64,000 bases of DNA from JADJSS01 sp046329815. Its GTDB lineage: Bacteria > Bacteroidota > Bacteroidia > Chitinophagales > JADIYW01. Within the stretch, counting starts at the first letter, position 1. The number at the start of each line of letters is the position of its first letter. The stretch is from NCBI GenBank assembly GCA_046329815.1, contig JAXLTY010000001.1, forward strand, positions 620,001 to 684,000, written 5' to 3'. A model generated the notes under the pieces. The model had not been told where the DNA came from. It worked only from the letters and a program-made list of their open reading frames with translations, and ran no database searches. The position numbers and the translations under genes are program-made. Positions 8,288 through 16,438 of the stretch are shown one piece after another.

Positions 8288-8971
8288 TTGTCTGCAAAAT
8301 ACACATACTTATTTTTAATGCTTGGCACCATTGCCGGTCCGGTTTTACTGAGTTTTGACAAACGAGTTGCATTTTACAAAAAATGGAAACACTTACCGAT
8401 TCCATTATTTATTACACTGGTTTACTTTGTCATTTGGGATTCTTATTTTACTAAAATTGGCATCTGGAATTTTAGCGACAAGTACATTTTAGGAATAAAG
8501 TTTTTTTTATTACCCATCGAAGAATGGCTGTTTTTCATCTTCGTTCCTTTTGCTTGCATCTTTATTTATGAATGTACCAATTACTACATCAAGAAAGATG
8601 TCTTACAAAAATTCGCATCCAAAATAAACGGAATTATTTTATTAATGATTTCAGTTGTTTCTATCCTAAATCTTCATCGAACATACACTGCGTTCAATTT
8701 TATTTCAGCAGCTATTTTGATGGCCTATGTACAATTTATAGTAAAGCCAATATGGTTAGGAAGATTTTACATTGGTTATTTTATTTCGCTCATTCCGTTT
8801 TTTTTAGTGAATGGAATTCTAACCTACTTACCGGTTGTAACTTATAACAATGCTGAAAACTTAGGTATTCGTTTATATACGATTCCTATTGAAGACACCA
8901 TCTATTGTTTATTACTATTACTGATGAATGTAACAATGTATGAATATTTGAAGCAACAAAAAAATGCTTAA
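8288..8971 (+). CDS. crtYcd: Lycopene cyclase, fused CrtYc-CrtYd type
   Basis: 227 residues with two homologous halves of about three membrane helices each. The conserved PIEEWLFF (first half) and PIEDTIYCL (second half) are the hallmark of the heterodimer-type cyclase domains, here fused as in many Bacteroidota. It forms beta-ionone rings on lycopene. The start is TTG; the encoded MSAKYTYL matches the family N-terminus and no ATG is nearby. Last gene of the crtI-crtB-crtYcd operon, ending 9 bases from a convergent gene. Whether one or both ends are cyclised decides which substrates CrtU and CruF see. Confidence 0.9.
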   Translation: MSAKYTYLFLMLGTIAGPVLLSFDKRVAFYKKWKHLPIPLFITLVYFVIWDSYFTKIGIWNFSDKYILGIKFFLLPIEEWLFFIFVPFACIFIYECTNYYIKKDVLQKFASKINGIILLMISVVSILNLHRTYTAFNFISAAILMAYVQFIVKPIWLGRFYIGYFISLIPFFLVNGILTYLPVVTYNNAENLGIRLYTIPIEDTIYCLLLLLMNVTMYEYLKQQKNA

Positions 8972-8980
8972 CTGATAATT

Positions 8981-9763
8981 CTATTCTCTTTTTATTATAA
9001 TACTTTCACTTTTATTCAGATCAGATTTAAGTATCAGTTCTTTCAACACTTTATTTTTCTGAACAATAGAAACAGAAGCAGTATTGGGTGGCTCACTGCC
9101 TAAGTTTTGCGCAAATAAAATAATTTCGCTTATATCCGTTTTACACACAAAAGGAATTCTTTTTTTGACATGCTTAAGTGTATAATTAGAAATCAGTTTT
9201 TCTTCATTTAAATAAATAGAAACAACATCACCATCTTCTTTCAGGTTGTCCCAGATAATTAATTCTACCGTATCGTTAGTAACAAACACAGTATCTAATG
9301 CCAAAACCTTTCTGCCGATAAAATCATTTTTTCGAAAATCAAAACTTTTTTTCTTAGTGTATTTTTCCAAAGCAGACAAACTAAAACATTCTTCTTTTTT
9401 ATCAATGGAAACGCAGCTGCCTTCCAATATCATTTTATTTTTTTTGATTTTTAATTGTTCTTTGCCTAAAACAAAACATAAACTAAAATTTGAATCAATA
9501 TTTTGTTCTAAAATCTTGCTGGATTGATATTCTAAAACTCCATTAGAAATATTGCCTTCAATGTAAATAATTGCATTTCCTATATCATCCGGAAATTCGA
9601 CATAACCAATACCGGTGATGCTGTCTTTGTGCTGAAACAGATCCAATGTTATTTTAGATGAATTGAAATGACCACCTACCCAGCGACCGGAAATATCTTG
9701 TGCATTGGAGCTAAAGGAAACACTTATTAAAGTAAATAAAAATATGTAAAGTTTATTGACCAA
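8981..9763 (-). CDS. Secreted protein of unknown function
   Basis: 260 residues beginning with a signal peptide (hydrophobic 5-20, cleavage near SNAQ-D). Two parts are visible: a beta-rich N-terminal region starting DISGRWVGGHF, and a C-terminal beta domain with WDNLKEDGDVVSIYLN, a segment recurring in secreted Bacteroidota proteins of unknown role. The start is TTG, chosen because it precedes the signal peptide directly and no ATG is available. It converges on crtYcd, so it is probably not part of the carotenoid operon. I do not recognise a defined function. Confidence 0.7.
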   Translation of the reverse strand: MVNKLYIFLFTLISVSFSSNAQDISGRWVGGHFNSSKITLDLFQHKDSITGIGYVEFPDDIGNAIIYIEGNISNGVLEYQSSKILEQNIDSNFSLCFVLGKEQLKIKKNKMILEGSCVSIDKKEECFSLSALEKYTKKKSFDFRKNDFIGRKVLALDTVFVTNDTVELIIWDNLKEDGDVVSIYLNEEKLISNYTLKHVKKRIPFVCKTDISEIILFAQNLGSEPPNTASVSIVQKNKVLKELILKSDLNKSESIIIKRE

Positions 9764-9804
9764 TCCAATAATTTTAATTTAAGTTACAAAAAAAATACTA
9801 ATTC

Positions 9805-9838
9805 TGATTTGCTAAAAGTATAAACTTTTAAGTTTCAT
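9805..9838. repeat. 34-bp direct repeat, copy A
   Basis: Identical to 9950-9983. Contains an inverted repeat AAAAGT-ATAA-ACTTTT. The two copies bracket a 111-bp segment with two GC-richer hairpins between divergent genes. Confidence 0.8.
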
Positions 9839-9848
9839 CATTTTCTAA

Positions 9849-9913
9849 GCAGAGTCTCACACAGTGGACTCTGCGAAACTCAACAACGCAGAGCCCTTTT
9901 CAAGAGACTCTGC
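9849..9913. repeat. Twin hairpin unit with GCAGAG/CTCTGC stems
   Basis: The first hairpin has arms GCAGAGTC (9849-9856) and GACTCTGC (9867-9874). The second has arms GCAGAG (9888-9893) and CTCTGC (9908-9913). Arms of the two can also pair with each other. No T-tract follows, so it does not look like a terminator. REP/BIME-like element or small mobile unit is the best reading. Confidence 0.6.
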
Positions 9914-9949
9914 TTGGAAGCGAAATCTTAACTAAACGACATTGAATTA

Positions 9950-9983
9950 TGATTTGCTAAAAGTATAAACTTTTAAGTTTCAT
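9950..9983. repeat. 34-bp direct repeat, copy B
   Basis: Exact copy of 9805-9838, 145 bp further on and 52 bp upstream of the scoA start. Together the copies look like either a duplication created when the hairpin unit entered, or a recombinational scar. Confidence 0.8.
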
Positions 9984-10034
9984 TTTTTTGCTGAAAATTA
10001 AAATGTAAATTAGCAAACCGAAATCAACAAATAC

Positions 10035-10736
10035 ATGAACAAAGTAGTAAAAAATGCAGATGAGGCCATTCGTGACATTACAGATAACATGACCATCATT
10101 TTAGGTGGTTTTGGATTGTGCGGTATTCCTGAAAACAGTATTGCAGCTTTAGTAAAAAAAGGTATCAAAGGATTAACTTGTATTTCCAATAACGCTGGCG
10201 TGGATGGTTTTGGTTTAGGTTTATTACTGCAACAACATCAAATCAAAAAAATGATTTCATCATACGTTGGTGAAAACGCAGAATTTGAACGACAATTATT
10301 AAGTGGTGAATTAGAAGTGGAATTGATTCCGCAAGGCACATTAGCTGAACGCTGCAGAGCCGGCGCAGCAGGTATTCCGGCGTTTTTCACACCAGCCGGT
10401 TATGCGACAGAAGTTGCCGAAGGCAAAGAAGTGCGTGAGTTTCATGGAAAAATGTATGTAATGGAACATTGGCTCAAAGCAGATTTCGCAATTATCAAAG
10501 CATGGAAAGGCGATACGCATGGCAATTTAATTTACAGAAAAACAACGCGCAATTTTAATATGCCAATGGCTGGCGCCGGCAAAATTACGATTGCAGAAGT
10601 AGAAGAATTAGTACCTGCTGGAACATTGGATCCGGATCAGATCCATACACCCGGAATTTTTGTAAAACGAATTTTCCAAGGTGAGAAATTTGAAAAAAGA
10701 ATTGAACAGCGTACGGTGAGAAAAGTTAACGGTTAA
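10035..10736 (+). CDS. scoA: Succinyl-CoA:3-ketoacid CoA-transferase subunit A
   Basis: 233 residues, full length for the alpha subunit of class I CoA-transferases. GGFGLCGIPENSI near residue 23 is the CoA-binding signature of the subunit, and AERCRAGAAGIPAFFTPAG is also characteristic. With subunit B it transfers CoA from succinyl-CoA to acetoacetate-type acids in ketone-body or branched-chain breakdown. Subunit B follows after an 88-bp gap that holds inverted GTTATTTGTTA/TAACAAATAAC words, so the two genes are not overlapped as they often are, but are probably co-transcribed. Confidence 0.92.
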   Translation: MNKVVKNADEAIRDITDNMTIILGGFGLCGIPENSIAALVKKGIKGLTCISNNAGVDGFGLGLLLQQHQIKKMISSYVGENAEFERQLLSGELEVELIPQGTLAERCRAGAAGIPAFFTPAGYATEVAEGKEVREFHGKMYVMEHWLKADFAIIKAWKGDTHGNLIYRKTTRNFNMPMAGAGKITIAEVEELVPAGTLDPDQIHTPGIFVKRIFQGEKFEKRIEQRTVRKVNG

Positions 10737-10738
10737 TA

Positions 10739-10808
10739 GTTATTTGTTAATAGGAATAGAGTATATAGCAAATAATAAATCGAAACCAAATAACTTATAA
10801 CAAATAAC
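10739..10808. repeat. Inverted AT-rich spacer between scoA and scoB
   Basis: GTTATTTGTTA (10739-10749) is the exact reverse complement of TAACAAATAAC (10798-10808). The arm words recur in degenerate form through the gap. It could fold in the scoAB message. It resembles other repetitive intergenic spacers in the window. Confidence 0.6.
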
Positions 10809-10824
10809 ATATAACTTTACAACA

Positions 10825-11481
10825 ATGTTAGATAAAAACGGAATTGCAAAACGAATTGCACAAGAATTAAAAGATGGTTACTATGTAAATCTTGGAATCG
10901 GAATTCCTACACTGGTTGCCAATTATATTCCTGAAGGAATGAATATCACGTTTCAATCCGAGAACGGCATGTTAGGTATGGGTCCGTTTCCGTTTGATGG
11001 CGAAGAAGATGCAGATCTGATTAATGCAGGCAAACAAACGGTTACCATTTTAGAAGGCGGTTCTTATTTTGATTCTGCAACCAGCTTTGCGATGATACGT
11101 GGCGAACATGTAGATTTGACAGTACTTGGAGCAATGGAAGTGAGTGAAACCGGTGACATTGCCAACTGGAAAATTCCGGGAAAAATGGTGAAAGGAATGG
11201 GTGGCGCGATGGACTTGGTGGCTTCTGCAAAAAATATTATTGTAGCCATGCAACACGTCAATAAAGCAGGTGAATCCAAATTATTGCCGAAATGTTCATT
11301 GCCAATTACAGGTGTTGGCTGCGTAAAAAGAATTGTAACAGAATTAGCTGTAATTGATGTTACAGAAGATGGTTTTAAATTACTGGAACGCGCACCAGGC
11401 ATTACCGTAGAAGAAATAAAAAAAGCGACAGCAGGCAAATTAATTGTTGAAGGTGAGATACCTGAAATGAAATATCTATGA
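10825..11481 (+). CDS. scoB: Succinyl-CoA:3-ketoacid CoA-transferase subunit B
   Basis: 218 residues, the beta subunit. The catalytic glutamate lies in QSENGMLGMGP (about residue 46), which forms the glutamyl-CoA thioester. GGSYFDSATSFAMIRGEHVD and GGAMDLV are family blocks. Works with the upstream subunit A. Several long opposite-strand open frames inside it are shadows of its codon bias and are not annotated. Confidence 0.92.
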   Translation: MLDKNGIAKRIAQELKDGYYVNLGIGIPTLVANYIPEGMNITFQSENGMLGMGPFPFDGEEDADLINAGKQTVTILEGGSYFDSATSFAMIRGEHVDLTVLGAMEVSETGDIANWKIPGKMVKGMGGAMDLVASAKNIIVAMQHVNKAGESKLLPKCSLPITGVGCVKRIVTELAVIDVTEDGFKLLERAPGITVEEIKKATAGKLIVEGEIPEMKYL

Positions 11482-11577
11482 GTAATATTAATACACTAAA
11501 AAATTAAAGATAGATATTCAATATGCACCATTAAAACTAAAAAAATACTCATATTAAAATTTAAAAATTTATGTATT

Positions 11578-11889
11578 ATGTATATCTATAGCGTTACACT
11601 TCAAGTTGACAAATCCATTGAAAAAGAATGGTTGAATTTCATGCAGAAAAAACACATTAATGATGTAATGAAAACCGGTTATTTCGATAAATGCGTAATG
11701 CGCAAAGGCGTTCCGGAAAAAAGTTCTGTATATACACTGTACAATGTGGAATACATTGCCAAAAGCGAAGATGATTATATCATGTACGAATATGAATTTG
11801 CTCAGGAATTACGTGATGAAACGAAGGAACGATTTGGCACAAATCTTAAAATTGTAAGAAATTTCTACGAAGTTATTTTTGAGAAATAG
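11578..11889 (+). CDS. DUF4286 family protein
   Basis: 103 residues, beginning MYIYSVTLQVDKSIEKEW and containing EYEFAQELRDETKERFG, the conserved parts of the small DUF4286 family of Bacteroidota. The layout suggests a ferredoxin-like alpha/beta fold; function unknown. It ends 17 bases inside the 3' end of the convergent GNAT gene, so the two transcripts overlap tail to tail. Confidence 0.8.
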   Translation: MYIYSVTLQVDKSIEKEWLNFMQKKHINDVMKTGYFDKCVMRKGVPEKSSVYTLYNVEYIAKSEDDYIMYEYEFAQELRDETKERFGTNLKIVRNFYEVIFEK

Positions 11890-12325
11890 ATCTTCTTTTC
11901 CAGTTATCAAAGGTCATTTCAAATTTGATTTCGCCTTTGGCATGCGTACCCATTTCTGTCCAATCGTTTTTTCTATAAAATAATTCGGCTCTTGTATTCG
12001 GACTTGTGCCCAACCAAACTGTTTGTTGCGTTTGCTCAAAATACCAATCCAACATAATAGTATGCAATTGTTTTCCAATGCCTTTTTGTTCGTATTCTGG
12101 AAGAATAAACAAAGCCCAGATATTATTTTCCTTTAAATCGACAATAGCGAAACCAACAATTTTGTTATCCGTTTCGCAAATCCAGCCTTTGCCGCGTTCT
12201 GTTATAAATTCTTTACAATCATCATCAGAAACCAAAGCCGGATTGGACAATACATTTTCTTTTACACTATTTCTAACAATTTGAACCTGCGGAATATCAT
12301 CAATTCGTGCTTCTCTGAAAATCAT
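11873..12325 (-). CDS. GNAT-family N-acetyltransferase
   Basis: 150 residues with the GNAT fold: FREARIDDIPQVQIVR at the N-terminus, then WALFILPEYEQKGIGKQL (about 90-107), where Q-x-x-G-I-G/K is the acetyl-CoA pyrophosphate loop (motif A), and TSPNTRAELFYRKNDW (motif B). It acetylates an amino group of an unidentified small molecule or protein. Followed on the same strand after 12 bases by nothing related: the MoxR gene lies upstream (12338), so co-transcription with MoxR/VWA is possible. Confidence 0.85.
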   Translation of the reverse strand: MIFREARIDDIPQVQIVRNSVKENVLSNPALVSDDDCKEFITERGKGWICETDNKIVGFAIVDLKENNIWALFILPEYEQKGIGKQLHTIMLDWYFEQTQQTVWLGTSPNTRAELFYRKNDWTEMGTHAKGEIKFEMTFDNWKRRSISQK

Positions 12326-12337
12326 TTTTATATTTTC

Positions 12338-13192
12338 TTAAAACCGTCTGAAAGTGTTTTGTCCGGCGCGTTTTGCCTTTAAGATATGTTCAAAGTCTTG
12401 TTCATTTTTTAATAGCGAACCGAAATAAGGTGGCTGATTAGAAACGTAATCTATTTTTTCTAAATCTTCTTTAGAATTTTTCCCGAGTTTTAATAGACGT
12501 ATCCAATCAATCAATTCTGATGTTGATGGTTTCTTTTTGATGCCATGTATTTCACGAATGCCGTAAAATACTTTCAACGCTTCTTCCATCAGATCATTTT
12601 CAATCGTTGGAAAATGTACGTTCACAATATCGATCATGGTTTGTCGTTCCGGAAAACGAATGAAATGAAAAAAGCACCTGCGTAAAAACGCGTCCGGCAA
12701 TTCTTTTTCATTGTTAGAAGTAATAATTACAATTGGTCGATGTTTTGCTTTGATTGTTTTCTGCAATTCATAGCAATAAAATTCCATCTTATCCAATTCC
12801 AACAACAAATCATTTGGAAATTCGATATCTGCTTTGTCAATTTCATCAATCAGCAACACACATTTTTCTTCGCTTTCAAATGCCTGCCACATTTTTCCTT
12901 TGATGATATAATCTGAAATATCTTTGTTCTTATCATCGCCAAACTGTGAGTCGCGCAAACGCGCTACTGCATCATATTCATACAAACCTTGTTGCGCAGT
13001 TGTCGTAGATTTTACGTGCCATGTAAAAATAGTTTTACCTAATGCTTTTGCAATTTCAAAAGCCAGCAATGTTTTTCCGGTGCCTGGTTCACCTTTTATC
13101 AATAATGGTTTTTCGAGCGCAATAGCAGCATTTACTGCTATTTGCAGTTCTTCAGTTGCTATATAATTTTCGGTTCCTTTAAATTCTTGCAT
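12338..13192 (-). CDS. MoxR-type AAA+ ATPase
   Basis: 284 residues. Walker A GEPGTGKT (about 37-44), Walker B CVLLIDEIDKAD, sensor ITSNNEKELPDAFLRRC with the arginine finger. This is the small MoxR/YeaC-like class that works as a hexameric chaperone with a VWA-domain partner to insert cofactors or activate complexes. The partner is encoded immediately upstream (13231-14418). The target of the pair is unknown. Confidence 0.88.
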   Translation of the reverse strand: MQEFKGTENYIATEELQIAVNAAIALEKPLLIKGEPGTGKTLLAFEIAKALGKTIFTWHVKSTTTAQQGLYEYDAVARLRDSQFGDDKNKDISDYIIKGKMWQAFESEEKCVLLIDEIDKADIEFPNDLLLELDKMEFYCYELQKTIKAKHRPIVIITSNNEKELPDAFLRRCFFHFIRFPERQTMIDIVNVHFPTIENDLMEEALKVFYGIREIHGIKKKPSTSELIDWIRLLKLGKNSKEDLEKIDYVSNQPPYFGSLLKNEQDFEHILKAKRAGQNTFRRF

Positions 13193-13230
13193 ATCGTGAA
13201 ATTATAAATTTTGAGTTATTGATTATAAAT

Positions 13231-14418
13231 TTAATGCACAACTTTCTTTCCTTTCAATGTTTTCATCGCACTTGCTAAGCCATCCAACGTCATCGGATAC
13301 ATTCTGTCTTTAAAAATGTGTTTGATGATTTTAGTAGAAGGCACGCCGTCCCAATAATATTCATTACTTGGATTCAACCAAACCAGATTTGGAAATTTAT
13401 CGACAAAACGCTGCAACCATGCCGCGCCGCTTTCATCATTATAATGCTCAACGCTGCCGCCAGCCGCAGTGATTTCATACGGCGACATGGTGGCATCACC
13501 AACAAAAATAACGCGATAATCCTGGTTGAATTTATGCAGAATTTCAAACGTTGGAATTCTGTCATTGTGGCGCATATTATTGTCTTTCCAAATGCTTTCA
13601 TACACACAATTATGAAAATAGAAAAACTCTAAATGTTTCAATTCTGATTTAGCTGCTGAAAAAATCTGCTCGCAAATTTCGACATGCGGATCCATCGAGC
13701 CGCCGACGTCAAAAAACAATAACACTTTCACGCGATTCTTTTTCGGTGCCTGCATTTCAATATCTAAGTAACCTGCATTTTTACAAGTCTTTTCTATTGT
13801 TGTGTGTAAATCTAATTCATCTTCGATGCCTTCGCGCGTTAGTATTCGTAAACGTTTCAGTGCCAATTTGATGTTACGCGTATTCAATTCTACATCGCTT
13901 GCATAGTTTTGGTATTCGCGTTTTTCCCAAACTTTTATCGCTGATTTTTGTCCGCCGCTGCCACCAATACGCACACCTTCAGGATTGTAGCCGCCATGTC
14001 CAAACGGTGAAGTGCCGCCGGTTCCAATCCATTTATTGCCGCCCTGATGTTTTTCTTTTTGTTCTTCCATCAGTTGTTTCAGGCGTTCCATTACTTTTTC
14101 CAGACCGCCTAATTTTTCGATCATCGCTTTTTCTTCATCAGAAAATAATCGGTCAATTTCTTTTTTTAGCCAGTCTTCCGGAATTTCTTTTTTCTCTAAT
14201 TCAGATAATTCAACACCGTGAAAATAATTACCAAATAACAGATCATAGCGATCTAAAAATTGTTCGTGTTTGACTAAAATCGTTTTCGATAAAAAATAAA
14301 AATCTTCTACATTAAATGCTGCTACTTTTTCGTCTAATGCTTCCAATAAATTCAGGTATTCGCCAATAGCTACAGGCAAACCTTCTTCTTTTAACAGCAG
14401 GAAAAAGTCTAGAAACAT
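13231..14418 (-). CDS. VWA-containing CoxE-like protein, MoxR partner
   Basis: 395 residues. The N-terminal part has the helical features of CoxE-like proteins; the central Gly-rich stretch (GTGGTSPFGHGGYNPEG) resembles a linker; the C-terminal VWA domain contains LFFDVGGSMDPH, a variant MIDAS (DxGxS) motif, and FVGDATMSPYEI. These proteins act with MoxR ATPases in metal-centre insertion or complex maturation. First gene of the VWA-MoxR(-GNAT) minus-strand set. A TAAGTAATAAGT-like simple repeat lies directly upstream of its start. Confidence 0.85.
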   Translation of the reverse strand: MFLDFFLLLKEEGLPVAIGEYLNLLEALDEKVAAFNVEDFYFLSKTILVKHEQFLDRYDLLFGNYFHGVELSELEKKEIPEDWLKKEIDRLFSDEEKAMIEKLGGLEKVMERLKQLMEEQKEKHQGGNKWIGTGGTSPFGHGGYNPEGVRIGGSGGQKSAIKVWEKREYQNYASDVELNTRNIKLALKRLRILTREGIEDELDLHTTIEKTCKNAGYLDIEMQAPKKNRVKVLLFFDVGGSMDPHVEICEQIFSAAKSELKHLEFFYFHNCVYESIWKDNNMRHNDRIPTFEILHKFNQDYRVIFVGDATMSPYEITAAGGSVEHYNDESGAAWLQRFVDKFPNLVWLNPSNEYYWDGVPSTKIIKHIFKDRMYPMTLDGLASAMKTLKGKKVVH

Positions 14419-14497
14419 ACTGTAAAAGTAATAAGTTGTAAGTAATAAGTAATAAGTAATTTTACTAATAATTATTATCTTGTGTAAAATAGTTTTT

Positions 14498-15019
14498 ATG
14501 AGTGCTCAGCTAATAAAAAAATACGATGAAATTGAAGCTATAAAAGATCGTTTTTTACTTAAAGTAGCCAATGTTTCTGATGAGCAATTCAATAAAATTC
14601 CGGCTGAAGGAAAATGGAGTTTGGGCCAGACTTTTTATCATATGTATTTTGCTGAAGTTGGTACTATTAAAGTGATACAAAAAAATCTACGCGAAAACAA
14701 AGTGCTCAAAAAAACTGCTTACAGTGATGTTTTCAGAAATATTTTGCTGGTTATTACATTACGATTACCGATAAAATTTAAAGCGCCTGCTGTTGTGAGC
14801 AAAGTGGTTGATACGATTACTTTTGATGAAGTCAGAACATTATTTGAAAACAACACTAATGATTTCAAATTGCTTTTAAACGATTTGCCTGCTGAACTTG
14901 AAAACAAACAAATTTTCAAGCATCCGATTGCAGGAATGTTCAATATTAATCAAGTGCTGAATTTCGTTCGCGAACATTATCTGCATCATGAAATGCAGTT
15001 GAACGCGTTACTAAAATAA
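14498..15019 (+). CDS. DinB-like four-helix protein
   Basis: 173 residues from ATG 14498 (MSAQLIKKYDEI); a TTG six codons upstream is less likely. GKWSLGQTFYHMYFAE and FVREHYLHHEMQLNALL carry the two histidine-bearing segments of the DinB_2 superfamily (metal-binding four-helix bundle). Members include bacillithiol/mycothiol transferases, but Bacteroidota paralogues are mostly uncharacterised. A second, different DinB protein is encoded at 44013. Confidence 0.8.
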   Translation: MSAQLIKKYDEIEAIKDRFLLKVANVSDEQFNKIPAEGKWSLGQTFYHMYFAEVGTIKVIQKNLRENKVLKKTAYSDVFRNILLVITLRLPIKFKAPAVVSKVVDTITFDEVRTLFENNTNDFKLLLNDLPAELENKQIFKHPIAGMFNINQVLNFVREHYLHHEMQLNALLK

Positions 15020-15062
15020 TGATTATCAGCAATCCATAACATTTTAGATACTTTAATTGTTG

Positions 15063-15070
15063 TATATTTG
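15063..15070 (+). promoter_or_regulatory. Bacteroidota -7 box (TATATTTG) for the DEAD-box helicase gene
   Basis: Matches the TAnnTTTG consensus and lies 57 bp before the start codon at 15127. A convincing TTTG -33 box at 19 bp spacing is not present. The leader contains a short open frame starting right after the box. Confidence 0.45.
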
Positions 15071-15126
15071 CATGAAAGTTGATCTTAGCTACAACTTTTA
15101 TCCTATTTATTACCAATTCAACAACC

Positions 15127-16401
15127 ATGTTATTTAAAGAATTAGAAATCATTGAGCCGATTTTACAGGCGCTCAAAACAGAAGGTTATACACAACCAAC
15201 ACCCATACAAGAGCAATCCATTCCAATTATACTTAAAAGAAAAGATTTATTAGGATGCGCGCAAACAGGCACCGGAAAAACGGCTGCATTCGCAATTCCA
15301 ATGCTGCAAATTATAGACGCAGAAAAAAAAGCTGCGCCAAACAACAAAAACGTCAAAGCATTGATCTTAACACCAACGCGCGAATTAGCGATACAAATCG
15401 ACGAAAGTTTTGCTGCATATGGAAGAAATCTAAAAATTTCGCATAAAGTAATTTTTGGAGGCGTTCCGCAATATTCGCAAGTACAGGCATTGAAAGCAGG
15501 CGTTGATATTCTAATCGCAACGCCAGGCCGCTTGTTGGATTTAGTGAATCAAGGTTTTATTGATTTAAGACATTTGAAATTGTTTGTGTTAGATGAAGCC
15601 GACCGTATGTTAGACATGGGTTTTATTAACGATGTAAAAAAAGTCATTAAAATTATTCCAGAAAAACGTCAAACCTTATTTTTTTCGGCAACCATGCCGC
15701 AGGAAATTCAGTTGTTATCGAAAACCATTTTATCGAATCCGGAAAAAGTAGAAGTAACACCGGTTTCTTCAACAGCAAACACTATCGAGCAATATATCTT
15801 TTTTGCAGAAAAAAAAGACAAAGCGAAGCTGTTAGTATTTTTATTGCAAGACAAAAGTATTCAGACTGCATTGGTGTTTACGCGAACAAAACATGGCGCC
15901 GACAAAGTGGTGAAAATACTGCATGAAGCAAAAATAAAAGCCGCTGCGATACACGGCAATAAATCGCAGAATGCACGACAAGCAGCATTGACGAGTTTTA
16001 AAAATAAAACGATTCGTGTGTTAGTAGCTACTGATATTGCTGCACGCGGCATTGATGTGGAAGAGTTATCACATGTTTTTAATTATGAATTACCGGAAGT
16101 TCCGGAAACGTATGTGCATCGCATCGGAAGAACAGGCCGTGCAGGAAATACAGGCATTGCATTTTCATTTTGTGATACAGAAGAAAAATTATTGCTGCGC
16201 GATATTCAGCGATTGATCAATAAACAAATTCCGGTTCGTGTCGATCATCCGTATCCGATTGCAAATGCAGTTGTAGAATTGCGCGATCCACATTTTCATA
16301 AAAATAATGCGCCACAATTTAAGGTTGCACAGAAGAAACAAGCGCCACAAGGAAATAAGCCAAAGAAAAAATGGTATCATAAAAAACCGGCAGCGAAGTA
16401 A
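15127..16401 (+). CDS. DEAD-box ATP-dependent RNA helicase (RhlE type)
   Basis: 424 residues from ATG 15127 (MLFKELEIIEPI). Motifs in order: Q motif (TPIQEQSI), I AQTGTGKT, Ia PTRELA, GG, TPGR, II DEADRMLDMGF, III SAT, IV FTRTKHGADK, V TDIAARGID, VI HRIGRTGRAG. A basic C-terminal tail (KPKKKWYHKKPAAK) supports RNA binding. Likely role in RNA remodelling, ribosome assembly or cold adaptation. A strong bidirectional terminator follows at once. Confidence 0.93.
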   Translation: MLFKELEIIEPILQALKTEGYTQPTPIQEQSIPIILKRKDLLGCAQTGTGKTAAFAIPMLQIIDAEKKAAPNNKNVKALILTPTRELAIQIDESFAAYGRNLKISHKVIFGGVPQYSQVQALKAGVDILIATPGRLLDLVNQGFIDLRHLKLFVLDEADRMLDMGFINDVKKVIKIIPEKRQTLFFSATMPQEIQLLSKTILSNPEKVEVTPVSSTANTIEQYIFFAEKKDKAKLLVFLLQDKSIQTALVFTRTKHGADKVVKILHEAKIKAAAIHGNKSQNARQAALTSFKNKTIRVLVATDIAARGIDVEELSHVFNYELPEVPETYVHRIGRTGRAGNTGIAFSFCDTEEKLLLRDIQRLINKQIPVRVDHPYPIANAVVELRDPHFHKNNAPQFKVAQKKQAPQGNKPKKKWYHKKPAAK

Positions 16402-16404
16402 AAG

Positions 16405-16438
16405 TAAAAAGGCACGAATTGATTCGTGCCTTTTTTTA
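16405..16438. terminator. Bidirectional rho-independent terminator
   Basis: Perfect stem GGCACGAAT/ATTCGTGCC (16411-16430) with a 2-base loop, preceded by an A-run and followed by seven T. It separates the DEAD-box gene from the convergent L,D-transpeptidase-like gene and can serve both. Confidence 0.9.

Noticed and set aside
9849..9913. Twin hairpins as transcription terminators
   Set aside because: No T-tract follows either hairpin, and genes on both sides point away from the unit.
11042..11438. Three long minus-strand open frames inside scoB
   Set aside because: They are antisense shadows of a strongly supported CoA-transferase subunit and show no protein family features.
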